Origin: Streptomyces sp. SW4 | Lineage (GTDB): Bacteria; Actinomycetota; Actinomycetes; Streptomycetales; Streptomycetaceae | Length of the DNA: 64,000 nucleotides | Direction of reading: 5' to 3' | Assembly: GCA_003248315.1 (NCBI GenBank) | Contig: QKWM01000004.1 | Span: 3,779,001 to 3,843,000, forward strand | Part shown: positions 9,541 to 21,189 of the stretch, one piece after another | Layout of the letters: every line of letters starts with the position of its first letter | Numbering within the stretch: the first letter of the stretch is position 1 | Made by a program: the position numbers and the translations under genes | Notes under the pieces: model-generated | What the model saw: only the letters and a program-made list of their open reading frames with translations | What the model was told of the DNA's origin: nothing | Databases searched by the model: none

Positions 9541-9993
9541 TCAGCCCGGTTGCTGGGACTTCAGCTGGGCCAGGAGTTTGTGGAGGGGCTCCTCCGCTCG
9601 GCGGCGGTACTCCTGGACCGACCAGCCGTTGCCGTCCGGGTCGGTGAAGTACATGAACGTCGCCCCGTCGTCGGGCGCGTACCGCACCGGCTCGGAGATC
9701 TCCAGCCCCCGCGCCACCAGCTGCGCCCGCGCCGCCTCGATGTCGGCGACACAGAGCTGAAGACCCTGGTAGGAGCCGGGCGCCGGTTTCGTCTCGCCCC
9801 GGGTCATGTCCCAGATGGCGTCCCCGAGGGCGATCGAGCAGCCGGACCCCGGCGGCGTCAGCTGCACGATGCGCATGCCCGGCATGACCTCCTGGTCGAT
9901 GTCGACGTGGAAGCCGACCTTGTCCCGGTAGAAGTCCCGGGACCGGTCGATGTCGGTCACCGGGAGCGGGATCACTTCGAGCGTCATGTCCAT
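9541..9993 (-). CDS. VOC-family (glyoxalase-like) protein
   Basis: 150 aa, intact, a single vicinal-oxygen-chelate module with two beta-alpha-beta-beta-beta repeats. It starts VIPLPVTDIDRSRDFYRD and ends with the typical FTDPDGNGWSVQE motif, which carries the last metal-ligand position. GGAGG lies 10 bases before the ATG at 9993, which decides the start over the inner ATG at 9987. Substrate unknown; such proteins include dioxygenases and antibiotic-binding proteins. Confidence 0.85.
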   Translation of the reverse strand: MDMTLEVIPLPVTDIDRSRDFYRDKVGFHVDIDQEVMPGMRIVQLTPPGSGCSIALGDAIWDMTRGETKPAPGSYQGLQLCVADIEAARAQLVARGLEISEPVRYAPDDGATFMYFTDPDGNGWSVQEYRRRAEEPLHKLLAQLKSQQPG

Positions 9994-10156
9994 GGCGTCA
10001 CATCCTCCGTAGGGGGTCGTCAGCCGGCCGGCTCCTTTCACCGAAGCGGAAAACGGCCCCCGGCGCCACCGGATCGCCGGGTCCCGGGGCGCGGCCCGCA
10101 CCCGGTGGTCCGTTAGGCTCTGGCCAGGACGACCTCGATCCGACGGGAGGCCGGGG

Positions 10157-13148
10157 ATGACGGCGCCGGGGCGCAGGAGCAGCACCTTCACCCGACTGCT
10201 GCGGCACGGTTTCACCGACCCCTCCGCCGCCGAGCGGCTGCTGGACAGCGTGGAGCTGGCCGCCGTCCGCGACGACCCGGTGCTGCTGGAGGCGCTCGGC
10301 GCCACCGCCGACCCGGATCTCGCCCTGAACGGCGTGGTACGGCTGCTGGAGGCCCAGCCGGACCCCGCGGAGCGGCGCGAACTGCTGGACACGCTGATCG
10401 CGGCCAAGCCGCTGCGCGACCGCCTGCTGGGCGTGCTCGGCGCCTCCGAGGCGCTCGGCGACCACCTCGCCCGGCACGCCGGGACTGGCGGGCCCTCGTG
10501 ACGTACGAGCCGCAAGACCTGCACCGCGGCGTCGAGGAGTTCGAGCGGGGGCTGGCCGAGGCCGACGACCCCGTCTCGCTGCGCGTGGCCTACCGGCGCT
10601 GTCTGCTGTCCATCGCCGCCCGCGACGTGTGCGGCACCATCGACGTCGCCGAGACCGCCGCCGAGCTGGCCGACCTCGCCACGGCCACGCTGCGCGCCGC
10701 CCTCGCGCTCGCCGAGGCGGCCGCACCGCAGGACGCCGCCCTGTGCCGGCTCGCCGTGATCGCCATGGGCAAGTGCGGCGGCAACGAGCTGAACTACGTC
10801 TCCGACGTCGACGTCATCTTCGTCGGCGAGGCCGTCGACGGCGCGGACGAGGCCAAGGCGCTGCGGGCCGCCACCCGGCTCGCCTCCCACCTGATGCGGA
10901 TCTGTTCCGAGACCACCGTCGAGGGTCGATCTGGCCGGTCGACGCCAATCTGCGGCCCGAGGGACGCAACGGGCCGCTGGTGCGCACCCTCAGCAGCCAC
11001 GTGGCCTACTACCAGCGCTGGGCCAAGACCTGGGAGTTCCAGGCGCTGCTCAAGGCCCGCCCGGTGGCCGGCGACGCCGCGCTCGGGACGCCTACGTCGA
11101 GGCGCTCCAGCCGCTGGTCTGGCAGGCCGCCGAGCGGGAGAACTTCGTCGCCGACGTGCAGAAGATGCGGCGCCGGGTGGTGGAGACCATCCCCGCGGCC
11201 GAGGTCGACCGGCAGCTGAAGCTGGGCCCCGGAGGGCTGCGGGACGTCGAGTTCGCCGTGCAGCTGCTCCAGCTCGTGCACGGGCGGGCCGACGCCTCGC
11301 TCCGCAGCGGCACCACCCTGGACGCGCTGAAGGCGCTGGCCGCCGGCGGGTACGTCGGCCGGGCGGACGCCGCCCAGCTCGACGAGGCGTACCGGTTCCT
11401 GCGCTCCATGGAGCACCGGATCCAGCTGCACCGGCTGCGGCGCACGCATCTGGTGCCCGAGGACGACGGTGACCTGCGGCGGCTCGGGCGGTCCCTGGGC
11501 ATGCGCACCGACCCCGTCACCACCCTGCTGCGGGAGTGGCGGCGGCACGCCTCCGTGGTGCGCCGGCTGCACGAGAAGCTCTTCTACCGGCCGCTGCTCG
11601 ACGCGGTCGCCCAGCTCGCGCCCGGCGAGGCCCGGCTGAGCGCCGAGGCCGCCCGGGAACGGCTGGTCGCCCTCGGCTACGCCGACCCGGCCGCCGCGCT
11701 CAGGCACCTGGAGGCGCTGGCCTCCGGGGTCAGCCGGAAGGCGGCGATCCAGCGGACCCTGCTGCCGGTGCTGCTGGGCTGGTTCGCGGACTCCGCCGAC
11801 CCGGACGCCGGTCTGCTCAACTTCCGCAAGGTCTCGGACGCGCTGGGCAAGACGCCCTGGTACCTGCGGCTGCTGCGGGACGAGGGAGCGGCGGCCGAGA
11901 ACCTCGCCCGGGTGCTGTCCGCCGGGCGGCTCGCCCCGGACCTGCTGATGCGGGCGCCGGAGGCGGTCGCGCTGCTCGGGGACGGTGACGGCGGGGGCTG
12001 GCGCCGCGCGGCCGGGCCCAGCTGGAGCAGGAGATCCTCGCGGCGGTGCGGCGCGCGGACGGCGCGACCCAGGCCGTCACGGCCGCCCGCGGGGTGCGGC
12101 GGCGGGAGCTGTTCCGCACGGCCGCCGCCGACATCGTCGGCTCCTACGGCACCGAGACCCAGCCCGCCGAGGCCGACCAGGGCGCGCTGGTGGACCGGGT
12201 CGGCGGCGCCGTGTCGGACCTGACGGCGGCGACGCTCGCGGGCACGCTGCGGGCCGTGGTGCGCGAGGGCTGGGGCGACGTCCTGCCGACCCGGTTCGCC
12301 GTCATCGGCATGGGCCGGTTCGGCGGCCACGAGCTGGGCTACGGCTCGGACGCCGACGTGCTGTTCGTGCACGAGCCGCGCGACGGGGTCGGCGAGCGCG
12401 AGGCCGGGGACGCCGCCAACCGGGTCGTCGCCGAGATGCGGCGGCTGCTCGCCCTGCCAGCGCCGATCCGCCGCTGCTGGTCGACGCGGACCTGCGTCCG
12501 GAGGGCAAGTCCGGGCCGCTGGTGCGGACCCTGAAGTCGTACGAGGCCTACTACCGGCGCTGGTCGCTGACGTGGGAGTCGCATGCCCTGCTGCGCGCCG
12601 AGTTCGTGGCCGGCGACGAGGACCTGGGCCGGCGGTTCATCGAGCTGGTCGATCCGCTGCGCTACCCGGCGGACGGGCTCGGCGACGACGCCGTACGGGA
12701 GATCCGGCGGCTCAAGGCCCGGATGGAGTCCGAGCGGCTGCCGCGCGGCGCCGATCCCAGACTGCACGCCAAGCTCGGCCCGGGCGGGCTGTCCGACGTC
12801 GAGTGGACGGTGCAGCTGCTCCAGCTGCGGCACGGCCGCGAGGTGGCGGGGCTGCGCACCACGCGCACCCGGGAGGCGCTGGCGGCGGCCCGGGAGGCCG
12901 GGCTGCTGACCGAGGAGCACGCCGGGACCCTGGACGAGGCCTGGGTGCTGGCGACCCGGGTGCGCAACGCGGTCATGCTGGTCCGGGGCCGGGCCGGGGA
13001 CACGTTCCCCTCCGAGAGCCGGGAACTGGCCGCGGTCGGCCGGTACCTGGGATACGGCCCGGGGCACGTCGGCGACATGCTCGACGCCTACCGCCGCACG
13101 ACCCGGCGGGCCCGCTCCGTGGTGGAGGAGCTGTTCTACGGGGGGTGA
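10157..13148 (+). CDS. glnE: Bifunctional glutamine synthetase adenylyltransferase/deadenylylase
   Basis: Adenylylates and deadenylylates GSI on its regulatory tyrosine. It has 998 aa after restoring five bases at about 10483, 10925, 11087, 11996 and 12460. Two tandem nucleotidyltransferase modules are visible. The first has GKCGGNELNYVSDVDVIFV (deadenylylation half) and the second GMGRFGGHELGYGSDADVLF (adenylylation half), both with the G-S/N-D-x-D metal-binding pattern. Each is followed by a KLGPGGLRDVEF or KLGPGGLSDVEW helical segment. Its target GlnA lies about 32 kb away at 45.2-46.6 kb. Confidence 0.95.
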
Positions 13149-13170
13149 GCCGCCGGGACGGCCGTCCACC

Positions 13171-13353
13171 GTGACACGGCCGGACGCCGCGGCCCGGGCG
13201 ATGATGTCGGCGATGTCGTCCGTCGATGCTGTGGAAGACCTCATCGACGCTCACGGCTGCGGAACACGCACTGCGCGCGATCTCTCCCACGCAGCTTCCC
13301 ACGTCCGCAGCATCCGGTTCGCCTTCCGGCTGATCCCGGAGGACGAGCCCTAG
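13171..13353 (+). CDS. Small ORF after glnE, hypothetical
   Basis: A 60-codon GTG-initiated frame (ending RSIRFAFRLIPEDEP) fills the gap between the convergent glnE and PAP2 genes and overlaps the PAP2 stop by a few bases. About four fifths of third codon positions are G/C, less than neighbouring genes, and no clear ribosome-binding site is seen. It could be a small protein, a decayed gene or chance. No function is proposed. Confidence 0.25.
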   Translation: MTRPDAAARAMMSAMSSVDAVEDLIDAHGCGTRTARDLSHAASHVRSIRFAFRLIPEDEP

Positions 13354-14212
13354 GCCCCGGACGGCACCAGGGGGCCGCCGCGTGCCGGGACCAGCCGGGG
13401 CAGGGCGTAGGGGAGGCTGCCGTACCAGACGCGGGCCAGTGCGTAGCCGAAGGCCAGGCACAGGACGCCGCCCACCGCGTCCAGCCAGAAGTGGTTGGCC
13501 GTCGCGACGATCACCACCAGCGTCAGCGCCGGGTAGAGCAGCCCCAGGACGCGGACCCACGGGACGGCCGCCAGGGCGAAGATCGTCAGTCCGCACCAGA
13601 CCGACCAGCCGATGTGCATCGACGGCATCGCGGCGTACTGGTTGGACATGTTCTTCAGGTCGCCGGACGCCATCGACCCCCAGGTCTGGTGGACCATGAC
13701 GGTGTCGATGAAGTGGCCGCCGTTCATCAGCCGGGGCGGGGCCAGCGGGTACAGGTAGTAGCCGAGCAGGGCGATGCCCGTGGTCGAGAACAGGACCAGC
13801 CGGGTCGCCGCGTAGCGGCCGGGATGGCTGCGGTACAGCCACACCAGGACACCCAGGGTGACGACGAAGTGGAGGGTGGCGTAGTAGTAGTTCATGCCGA
13901 CGATCAGCCAAGTCACCGAGTTGACGGCGTGGTTGACCGACTGCTCGACGGCGATGCCCAGTTGCTGTTCGGCCTTCCAGATCCAGTCGGCGTTGCGCAG
14001 GGCCTGCTCGCGCTGCTCCGGTACCGCGTTGCGGATGAGCGAGTACGTCCAGTAACTGACCGCGATCAGCAGGATCTCGAACCACAGCCGGGGCCGGCGC
14101 GGGGTGCGCAGCCGCTGCAGCGGACTCAGGGGGTCTGACCCGTCTCGGCCGCGACGGGATGCGGAGCGGCCTTTTCCCGGCCTTCCGTCGTCGTCACGGT
14201 CGCGTCACCCAT
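13350..14212 (-). CDS. PAP2-type membrane phosphatase / inositol phosphotransferase-like protein
   Basis: Polytopic membrane protein, 287 aa after restoring one base at about 14131 (CCCCC for CCCCCC). Six or so hydrophobic helices are present. The late pair of motifs, AAMPSMHIGWSVW and NHFWLDAVGG, matches the C2 and C3 active-site motifs of the PAP2 superfamily (SxxxH and HxxxD), with the catalytic His in each. The closest family known to me is the actinobacterial phosphatidylinositol-type synthase/Aur1-like branch; substrate is uncertain. The ATG at 14212 lacks a strong ribosome-binding site. Confidence 0.8.
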
Positions 14213-14363
14213 AGGCACAGAGTCTGCCAGAAAAGCTTTCCCTCACCGATCATCCCCCGTCGGGTTCTGGACGCATGTTCTACACCGTCCGGAGGCCCGT
14301 GTCTCCTACCGTCGCACGGCGGTCCGCGCCGGTTCTCCGACTTGAGGATGATTCAGGGTGATT

Positions 14364-15490
14364 TCAGGCGCGCCCGCGGTCGCCGGGCGCCGACGCCGTC
14401 GAACCGCGCACCACCAGCTCGGGCATGAACACGAACTCGCTGTGCGGCGCCGGGGTGCCGCCGATCTCCTCCAGCAGCGTGCGCACCGCCGCCTGCCCCA
14501 TCGCCGGGACCGGCTTGCGGACGGTCGTCAGCGGCGGGTCGGTGAAGGCGATCAGCGGGGAGTCGTCGAAGCCGACCACCGACACGTCCCGGGGACCTCC
14601 AGCCCGCGCTGCCGTGCCGCCCGTATCGCGCCGAGCGCCATCATGTCGCTGGCGCACACCACGGCCGTGCAGTCCCGCTCGATGAGCGCGGAGGCCGCCG
14701 CCTGACCGCCCTCCAGCGTGTACAGCGAGTGCTGCACCAGCTCCGACTCCACCGTCGCCGCGCTCAGCGCCAGCTGCTCCTGCATGGTGCGCACGAAGCC
14801 CTCGATCTTGCGCTGCACCGGGACGAACCGTTTCGGTCCGAGGGCCAGCCCGATGCGGGTGTGGCCGAGCGAGACCAGATGCGTGACGGCGAGGTTCATC
14901 GCGGCCCGGTCGTCGGGGGAGATGAACGGCGCCTGCACCTTCGGCGAGAACCCGTCCACGAGGACGAACGGCACGCCCTGTGCGCGCAGCCGCTCGTAGC
15001 GCTGCATGTCGGCGGTGGTGTCGGCGTGCAGTCCGGAGACGTAGATGATGCCGGCGACCCCGCGGTCGACCAGCATCTCGGTCAGCTCGTCCTCCGTCGA
15101 GCCGCCCGGCGTCTGGGTGGCGAGCACCGGGGTGTAGCCCTGCCGGGTCAGCGCCTGGCCGATGACCTGCGCCAGCGCCGGGAATATCGGGTTCTCCAGC
15201 TCGGGGGTGATCAGGCCCACCAGCCCCTCGCTGCGCTGCCGCAGGCGCACGGGGCGCTCGTAGCCCAGGACGTCGAGCGCGGCCAGCACGGACTGGCGGG
15301 TGGTGGCGGCGACGCCCGGCTTCCCGTTGAGGACGCGGCTGACGGTCGCTTCGCTCACCCCCGCCTGAGCAGCGATGTCGGCAAGCCGTGTGGTCACAGG
15401 GGTGGACTGTACCGGCCGCGTGACGGCTTGCACACCGGCTGCACGCCTGGCGCGCGCGGTGGAGCGGGCCGCTGCGGGTTGTTGCGTCAT
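14364..15490 (-). CDS. malR: LacI-family transcriptional regulator of the maltose/starch genes
   Basis: 375 aa after restoring one base at about 14593. After an unusual 30-residue Ala/Arg-rich N-terminal extension comes the LacI HTH (TRLADIAAQAGVSEATVSRV) and hinge helix, then a periplasmic-binding-type effector domain ending in SVVGFDDSPLIAFTDPPLTT. AGGGGA precedes the ATG. It is divergent from malEFG-aglA, the arrangement of MalR in other Streptomyces, where it represses maltodextrin uptake and amylase genes. CTTGC-type elements flank both its own and the malE promoter, which suggests autoregulation. Confidence 0.92.
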
Positions 15491-15513
15491 CGCGATCCCC
15501 TGTCGAAGCGTGT

Positions 15514-15541
15514 GGCAAGTCCTTGCAGAGTCTTGCACAAG
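15514..15541. promoter_or_regulatory. CTTGCA direct repeats before malR (putative MalR operator)
   Basis: CTTGCAG at 15522 and CTTGCAC at 15532 are direct repeats exactly 10 bp apart, one helical turn, with an inverted GCAAG at 15515. They lie 24-51 bases upstream of the malR start codon. Confidence 0.65.
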
Positions 15542-15645
15542 TGACCGACTCCCCGTCGTACGGGCGGAAACTCCGGCTCAAACTCGATCTACGGGCATCT
15601 CGCGACGGTCGAGACAGGGTCACGGGCGGATAACTGTCGGCAGTC

Positions 15646-15679
15646 CTTGCACATTTTTTCTGCAAGGTCTTTCGCAAGG
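15646..15679. promoter_or_regulatory. CTTGCA/TGCAAG operator element before malE
   Basis: CTTGCA, a 9-nt spacer rich in T, then TGCAAG forms an inverted repeat; CGCAAGG follows 8 bp later. It is about 125 bp upstream of the malE ATG, in the promoter region. It uses the same core hexamer as the elements at 15.5, 21.1 and 22.6 kb, which supports a shared regulator, most likely MalR. Confidence 0.7.
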
Positions 15680-15801
15680 CCGGGCAGCGCGGCTAATCTC
15701 ACCGACGCCCGGCGGGCCTCCAACGGCGCGGTCGGCACGACGGCGGCAGGGGGACGGGACCCCTCCGCACCACACGGGCATTCACCCTCAAGGAGAACCT
15801 C

Positions 15802-17071
15802 ATGCGGCGTGGCATAGCGGCCACCGCCCTCGTGGCGTCCCTCGCCCTCGCGGCGACGGCGTGCGGCGGGGACGGCAGCAGTGACAGCGAGTCCGGCGGG
15901 CCGGTGACCATCACCTGGTGGGACACCTCCAACGCGACCAACGAGGCGCCGACGTACAAGGCCCTGGTCGAGGAGTTCGAGGCCGCCCACAAGGACATCA
16001 AGGTCAACTACGTCAACGTCCCCTTCGACCAGGCGCAGAACAAGTTCGACACCGCCGCCGGTTCCAAGGGTGCCCCGACGTCCTGCGCTCCGAGGTCGGC
16101 TGGACGCCCGCCTTCGCCAAGAAGGGCTTCTTCCTGCCGCTGGACGGCACCGAGGCCCTCGCCGACCAGGACAAGTTCCAGCCCAGCCTGATCGAGCAGG
16201 CGAAGTACGAGGGCAAGACCTACGGCGTCCCGCTGGTCACCGACACCCTCGCCTTCGTCTACAACAAGGAACTGTTCGCCAAGGCCGGCGTCGAGGCCCC
16301 AAGACCTGGGACGACCTGAAGAAGGCCGCCGCCACCATCAAGGACAAGACCGGCGTCGACGGCTACTGGGGCTCCACGGCCGGCTACTACGCGCAGCCGT
16401 TCCTGTACGGCGAGGGCACCGACACGGTCGACGCCGAGGCGAAGAAGGTCACCGTCAACTCGCCGGAGGCCAAGAAGGCGTACGGCACCTGGCTGAGCCT
16501 CTTCGAGGGCAAGGGCCTGCACAAGGCCGACGTCACCGCCGACGCCTACGCGCACATCCAGGACGCCTTCGTCAGCGGCAAGGTCGCCTCCATCATCCAG
16601 GGCCCGTGGGAGATCACGAACTTCTACAAGGGCTCCGCCTTCAAGGACAAGGACAACCTCGGCATCGCCACCGTCCCGGCCGGCTCCACCGGCACGGCGG
16701 GCGCCCCGACCGGCGGCCACAACCTCTCGGTCTACGCCGGCTCGGACAAGGCGCACCAGGAGGCGTCGCTGAAGTTCGTGAAGTTCATGACCTCGGCGAA
16801 GTCCCAGGAGACCATCGCCCTGAAGAACTCCACCCTGCCGACCCGCGACGACGCCTACACCGCCGAGGTCAAGGCCGACCCGGGCATCGCCGGCTACCAG
16901 GGCGTCCTGGCCGCCGCCCAGCCGCGCCCGGCGCTGCCCGAGTACAGCTCCCTGTGGGTCCCGCTGGACGACGAGCTGCCGCAGATCGCCAGCGGCAAGA
17001 AGTCCCTGGACAAGGGCCTGGGCGACGCCGAGGCCGCCATCACCAAGCTGGTGCCGGACTTCGGCAAGTGA
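15802..17071 (+). CDS. malE: Maltose/maltodextrin-binding lipoprotein
   Basis: Extracellular solute-binding protein of the maltodextrin ABC importer, 423 aa after restoring bases at about 16078 and 16303 (CCCC for CCCCC in both). The lipoprotein signal is short with lipobox AATAC and Cys21. The mature part starts VTITWWDTSNATNE, a typical cluster-1 sugar-binding start, and contains TYGVPLVTDTLAFVYNKELF. AAGGAG precedes the ATG. First gene of malE-malF-malG-aglA; a strong hairpin follows its stop. Confidence 0.94.
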
Positions 17072-17079
17072 GCCGGCGC

Positions 17080-17120
17080 GGCCGCCGGGCCTCCCGTACC
17101 GGGGGAGGGGCCCGGCGGCC
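17080..17120 (+). promoter_or_regulatory. Intercistronic stem-loop between malE and malF
   Basis: GGCCGCCGGGCC pairs perfectly with GGCCCGGCGGCC, extended by TCCC/GGGGA around a short loop. It starts 9 bases after the malE stop, inside a 148-bp gap. Similar structures in other binding-protein operons protect the malE message 3' end or attenuate the permease genes, giving excess binding protein; that role is inferred. Confidence 0.7.
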
Positions 17121-17219
17121 ACCGGCCGGCGCGCCGTACGTCCCTCCGGCCCGGGGGCGTCGATCCCCGCCCCCGCGGCGCACCCTTGATCCGCAGGACT
17201 CCGAGAAGGTTGTCGAACC

Positions 17220-18222
17220 ATGACAGTCGCCATCGACCGCGCGACCGGCAGGCGCCGCGGTGACCAGACCCCGCGGCCCGGACTGGGCCGGCGCCTGAAG
17301 CACGGGTACCAGCGGCACTGGTACGCCTACGCCATGATCGCGCCGGTGGCCCTCGTGCTCGGCGTCCTGGTGCTGTACCCGCTGGGTTACGGCTTCTACC
17401 TGACCCTCACCGACGCCGACAGCCTGAACAGCGCCCGCACCATCGGCGTCAACGAGATCGAGGCCACCTACGAGTTCATCGGGTTCGACAACTACGCCGA
17501 CATCCTGTGGGGCGAGACCGCCTACGAGCGCTTCTGGTCCCACTTCATCTGGACCATCGTGTGGACGGCCGCCTGTGTGGCCCTGCACTACTCCATCGGC
17601 CTCGGCCTGGCCCTGCTGCTCAACCAGAAGCTGCGCGGCCGCACCTTCTACCGGCTGATCCTGATCCTGCCCTGGGCGGTGCCCACCTTCGTCACCGTCT
17701 TCGGCTGGCGCTTCATGCTCGCCGACTCCGGCATCGTCAACGCGGCGCTGGAGACGCTGCACCTGCCGACGCCGCAGTGGCTGGAGGACACCTTCTGGCA
17801 GCGGTTCGCCGCGATCATGGTCAACACCTGGTGCGGTGTGCCGTTCATGATGGTCTCCCTGCTGGGCGGCCTGCAGTCGATCGACTCCTCCCTCTACGAG
17901 GCCGCCGAGATGGACGGGCCAACGCCTGGCAGCGGTTCCGCTACGTCACCCTGCCCGGTCTGCGCTCGGTCAGCTCCACCGTCGTCCTGCTCGGCATCAT
18001 CTGGACCTTCAACCAGTTCGCCGTGATCTTCCTGCTGTTCGGCAACACCGCGCCGGACGCGCAGATCCTGGTCACCTGGGCCTACCAGCTCGGCTTCGGA
18101 CAGCAGCCCGCGAGTTCGCGCAGTCCGCGGCCTACGGAATCCTGCTGCTGGCCATCCTGATCGTCTTCACCTCCTTCTACCGCCGCTGGCTGAACCGCGA
18201 TGAGCAGCAGCTCGCGATCTGA
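17220..18222 (+). CDS. malF: Maltodextrin ABC transporter permease MalF
   Basis: Inner-membrane subunit with 334 aa after restoring bases at about 17918 and 18108. It has an N-terminal helix (MIAPVALVLGVLVLYPLGYG), further helices, and the EAA loop YEAAEMDGANAWQRF that docks on the ATPase. GAGAAGG precedes the ATG. The malG start follows 14 bases after its stop. No ATPase gene is in the operon; in Streptomyces a shared multi-sugar ATPase (MsiK) encoded elsewhere energises such importers. Confidence 0.93.
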
Positions 18223-18235
18223 GGCAGGAGCCCCC

Positions 18236-19146
18236 ATGAGCACCCCCACCGTCACCAAGGCGTCCGCTGCGGCGGACCGGGGCCCCGTACCCGCCGGCGC
18301 ACCGCGCCCCGCGCGCCGGCGCGGCCGCAACCCGGTCGCCACCCTCGCCTCGCACGGCATCCTGGCGGCCGCGAGCCTGATCGCCCTGTTCCCCATCGCC
18401 TGGCTGGTGTACCTGTCCCTCGGCCCGGACAAGGACGACTACCTGCACCCCGAGCGCATCTGGGGAAGATGACGCTCGACAACTACGTCTTCGTGCTGGA
18501 GAACACCAACTTCTTCGACTGGCTGAAGAGCTCGCTGATCGTCTCGCTCGGCACCACGGTGATCGGCGTCATGGTCGCGGCCACCACCGGCTACGCCGTC
18601 TCCCGGATGCGCTTCCCCGGCTACCGCAAGCTGATGTGGGTCCTGCTGCTCACGCAGATGTTCCCCATCGCCGTGCTCATCGTGCCGATGTACCAGATCC
18701 TGTCCGAGCTCCAGCTGATCGACAGCTACCTCGGCCTGATCCTGGTCTACTGCTCGACCGCGGTGCCGTACTGCGCCTGGCTGCTCAAGGGCTACTTCGA
18801 CACCATCCCGTTCGAGATCGACGAGGCCGGGCGGGTCGACGGGCTGACCCCGTTCGGCACCTTCTTCCGGCTGATCCTGCCGCTGGCCCGCCCGGGCCTG
18901 GCCGTGGCCGGCTTCTACAGCTTCATCACGGCCTTCGGCGAGGTCGCCTTCGCCTCCACGTTCATGCTGTCCGACACCAAGTACACGTTCGCCGTCGGTC
19001 TGCAGAGCTTCATCAGCGAGCACGACGCACAGCGCCATCTGATGGCCGCCACCGCCGTGCTGATCGCGATACCCGTGTCCGCCTTCTTCTACCTTGTCCA
19101 GAAGAACCTGGTGACCGGCCTCACCGCGGGCGGCACGAAGGGCTGA
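18236..19146 (+). CDS. malG: Maltodextrin ABC transporter permease MalG
   Basis: Second permease, 303 aa after restoring one base at about 18467 (GGGG for GGGGG before KMTLDNY). Its EAA loop reads EIDEAGRVDGLTPFGTFFRL, and it ends with a MalG-like C-terminus (LVTGLTAGGTKG). GGCAGGAG precedes the ATG. It has a polar N-terminus of about 35 residues before the first helix. Cotranscribed with malF. Confidence 0.93.
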
Positions 19147-19266
19147 CGCCCGACGCGAGGAACGTCCGGCCGCGGTGCCCATCCGACCCCGCTGCGCCGC
19201 GGCCGGCCACCTCGCCCCGCCGACGCACGCCCCACCGACCGATACCCGTCACGCATCAAGGACGAC

Positions 19267-20968
19267 ATGAGCCAGCACTCCGCAGCCCCGGCCCGACCCC
19301 GGCCACCCCGACCGCGTCCGCCGTCGCGACCGTCGCCAGGCGCCGCGACTGGTGGCGGGACGCGGTGATCTACCAGGTCTATCCGCGCAGCTTCGCCGAC
19401 GGCAACGGCGACGGCATGGGCGACCTGGAGGGCATCCGCACCCGTCTGCCGTACCTGCGCGACCTCGGCGTGGACGCCGTGTGGCTCAGCCCCTTCTACG
19501 CCTCCCGCAGGCCGACGCCGGCTACGACGTCGCCGACTACCGGGCCGTCGACCCCATGTTCGGCACCCTGCTCGACGCCGACGCACTGATCCGCGACGCG
19601 CACGCGCTGGGCCTGCGCATCATCGTCGACCTCGTGCCCAACCACTCCTCCGACCAGCACGAGTGGTTCAAGCGGGCGCTCGCCGAGGGCCCCGGCTCCC
19701 CGCTGCGGGAGCGCTACCACTTCCGTCCCGGCAAGGGGGCGAACGGCGAACTGCCGCCCAACGACTGGGAGTCCATCTTCGGCGGCCCGGCCTGGACGCG
19801 GGTGACCGAGCCCGACGGCACGCCCGGCGAGTGGTACCTGCACCTGTTCGCGCCCGAGCAGCCCGACTTCAACTGGGAGCACCCGGCCGTCGGCGACGAG
19901 TTCCGCTCGATCCTGCGGTTCTGGCTCGACATGGGGGTCGACGGCTTCCGCATCGACGTCGCCCACGGCCTGGTGAAGGCGGAGGGCCTGCCGGACCTCG
20001 GATCCCACGAGCAGCTGAAGCTGCTGGGCAACGATGTCATGCCGTTCTTCGACCAGGACGGCGTGCACGAGATCTACCGGCAGTGGCGGCGCATCCTGGA
20101 CGAGTATTCGGGCGAGCGGATCTTCGTCGCCGAGGCGTGGACGCCGACCGTCGAGCGCACCGCCCACTACGTGCGCCCCGACGAGCTGCACCAGGCGTTC
20201 AACTTCCAGTACCTCAGCACGCACTGGGACGCACGGGAGATGCGCGAGGTCATCGACCGCACCCTGGAGGCGATGCGGCCGGTCGGCGCCCCGGCCACCT
20301 GGGTGCTGTCCAACCACGACGTCACCCGGCACGCCACCCGCTTCGCCAACCCGCCCGGCCTCGGCACCCAGATCCGCCTGGCCGGCGACCGCGAACTGGG
20401 GCTGCGCCGGGCCCGCGCGGCCACGCTGCTGATGCTGGCCCTGCCCGGCTCGGCCTACGTCTACCAGGGCGAGGAACTGGGCCTGCCGGACGTCGTGGAC
20501 CTGCCCGACGAGGTGCGCCAGGACCCGGCGTACTTCCGCGGGGCCGGCCAGGACGGGTTCCGCGACGGCTGCCGGGTGCCGATCCCGTGGACGCGCACCG
20601 GGCCGTCGTACGGCTTCGGCGGCGGGGGCAGCTGGCTGCCGCAGCCGGACAGCTGGGGCGAGCTGAGCGTCGAGGCGCAGGCCGGCGTGCCCGGCTCCAC
20701 GCTGGAGCTGTACCGCGCCGCGCTGGCCGCCCGCCGCGCCCACCCCGACCTCGGCGCGGGCGACGCGGTGGAGTGGCTGCGGGCCCCGGAGGGTGTGCTC
20801 GCCTTCCGGCGCGGGGAGTTCGTGTGCGTCGCGAACACCACCGGCGAGTCGGTGGCGCTGCCGGCGTACGGGCGTCTGCTGCTGGCCAGCGGTGAGGTGA
20901 CGGAGGCGGACGGCGAGGCGAAGGTGCCGGCCGACACCACCGTGTGGTGGACCACGGCCACGGACTGA
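19267..20968 (+). CDS. aglA: Alpha-glucosidase (GH13, oligo-1,6-/maltase type)
   Basis: Intracellular hydrolase releasing glucose from imported maltodextrins; no signal peptide. About 567 aa after restoring bases at about 19286 and 19507. GH13 motifs: DLVPNHSSDQHEW, GVDGFRIDVAHG (nucleophile Asp), IFVAEAWTPT (acid/base Glu) and LSNHDVTRH (stabilising Asp). AAGGA precedes the ATG. Last gene of the mal operon, 120 bases after malG, and followed by a hairpin terminator. Confidence 0.92.
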
Positions 20969-21046
20969 CGGCCGCCGGGCCCGGCGGCGCCCCGGCGGGG
21001 AGCCTCCGGCGGCGGTCCGCCGAAAAATCCTCGTTGAACTTCGTAC

Positions 21047-21074
21047 GGCCCGCTGCCCTTTCGGGCGGCGGGCC
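21047..21074 (+). terminator. Hairpin terminator after aglA
   Basis: GGCCCGCTGCCC pairs with GGGCGGCGGGCC (one G-T pair) around TTTC, followed by TTT. It closes the malEFG-aglA operon and insulates the amylase promoter. Confidence 0.8.
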
Positions 21075-21092
21075 TTTAACATCTGCGTCACC

Positions 21093-21152
21093 GCAAGTTT
21101 TCTGAAGCTTTCAGCAAGCAGCTTCAGCGGCTTCGCTGCTTCAGGGCTTGCG
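21093..21152. promoter_or_regulatory. GCAAG/CTTGC operator region before the alpha-amylase gene
   Basis: GCAAG at 21093, GCAAGC at 21114 and its inverse GCTTGC at 21147 surround a dense set of inverted repeats (TGAAGC/GCTTCA, CAGCGGCTTCGCTG). The segment ends 38 bases before the start codon. The hexamers match those of the mal promoters, so maltose-dependent MalR control is likely; in addition a leader hairpin may form. Confidence 0.65.
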
Positions 21153-21189
21153 GCTCCCCACAGTGCCTTCGATGAAGAAGGAACCCCAC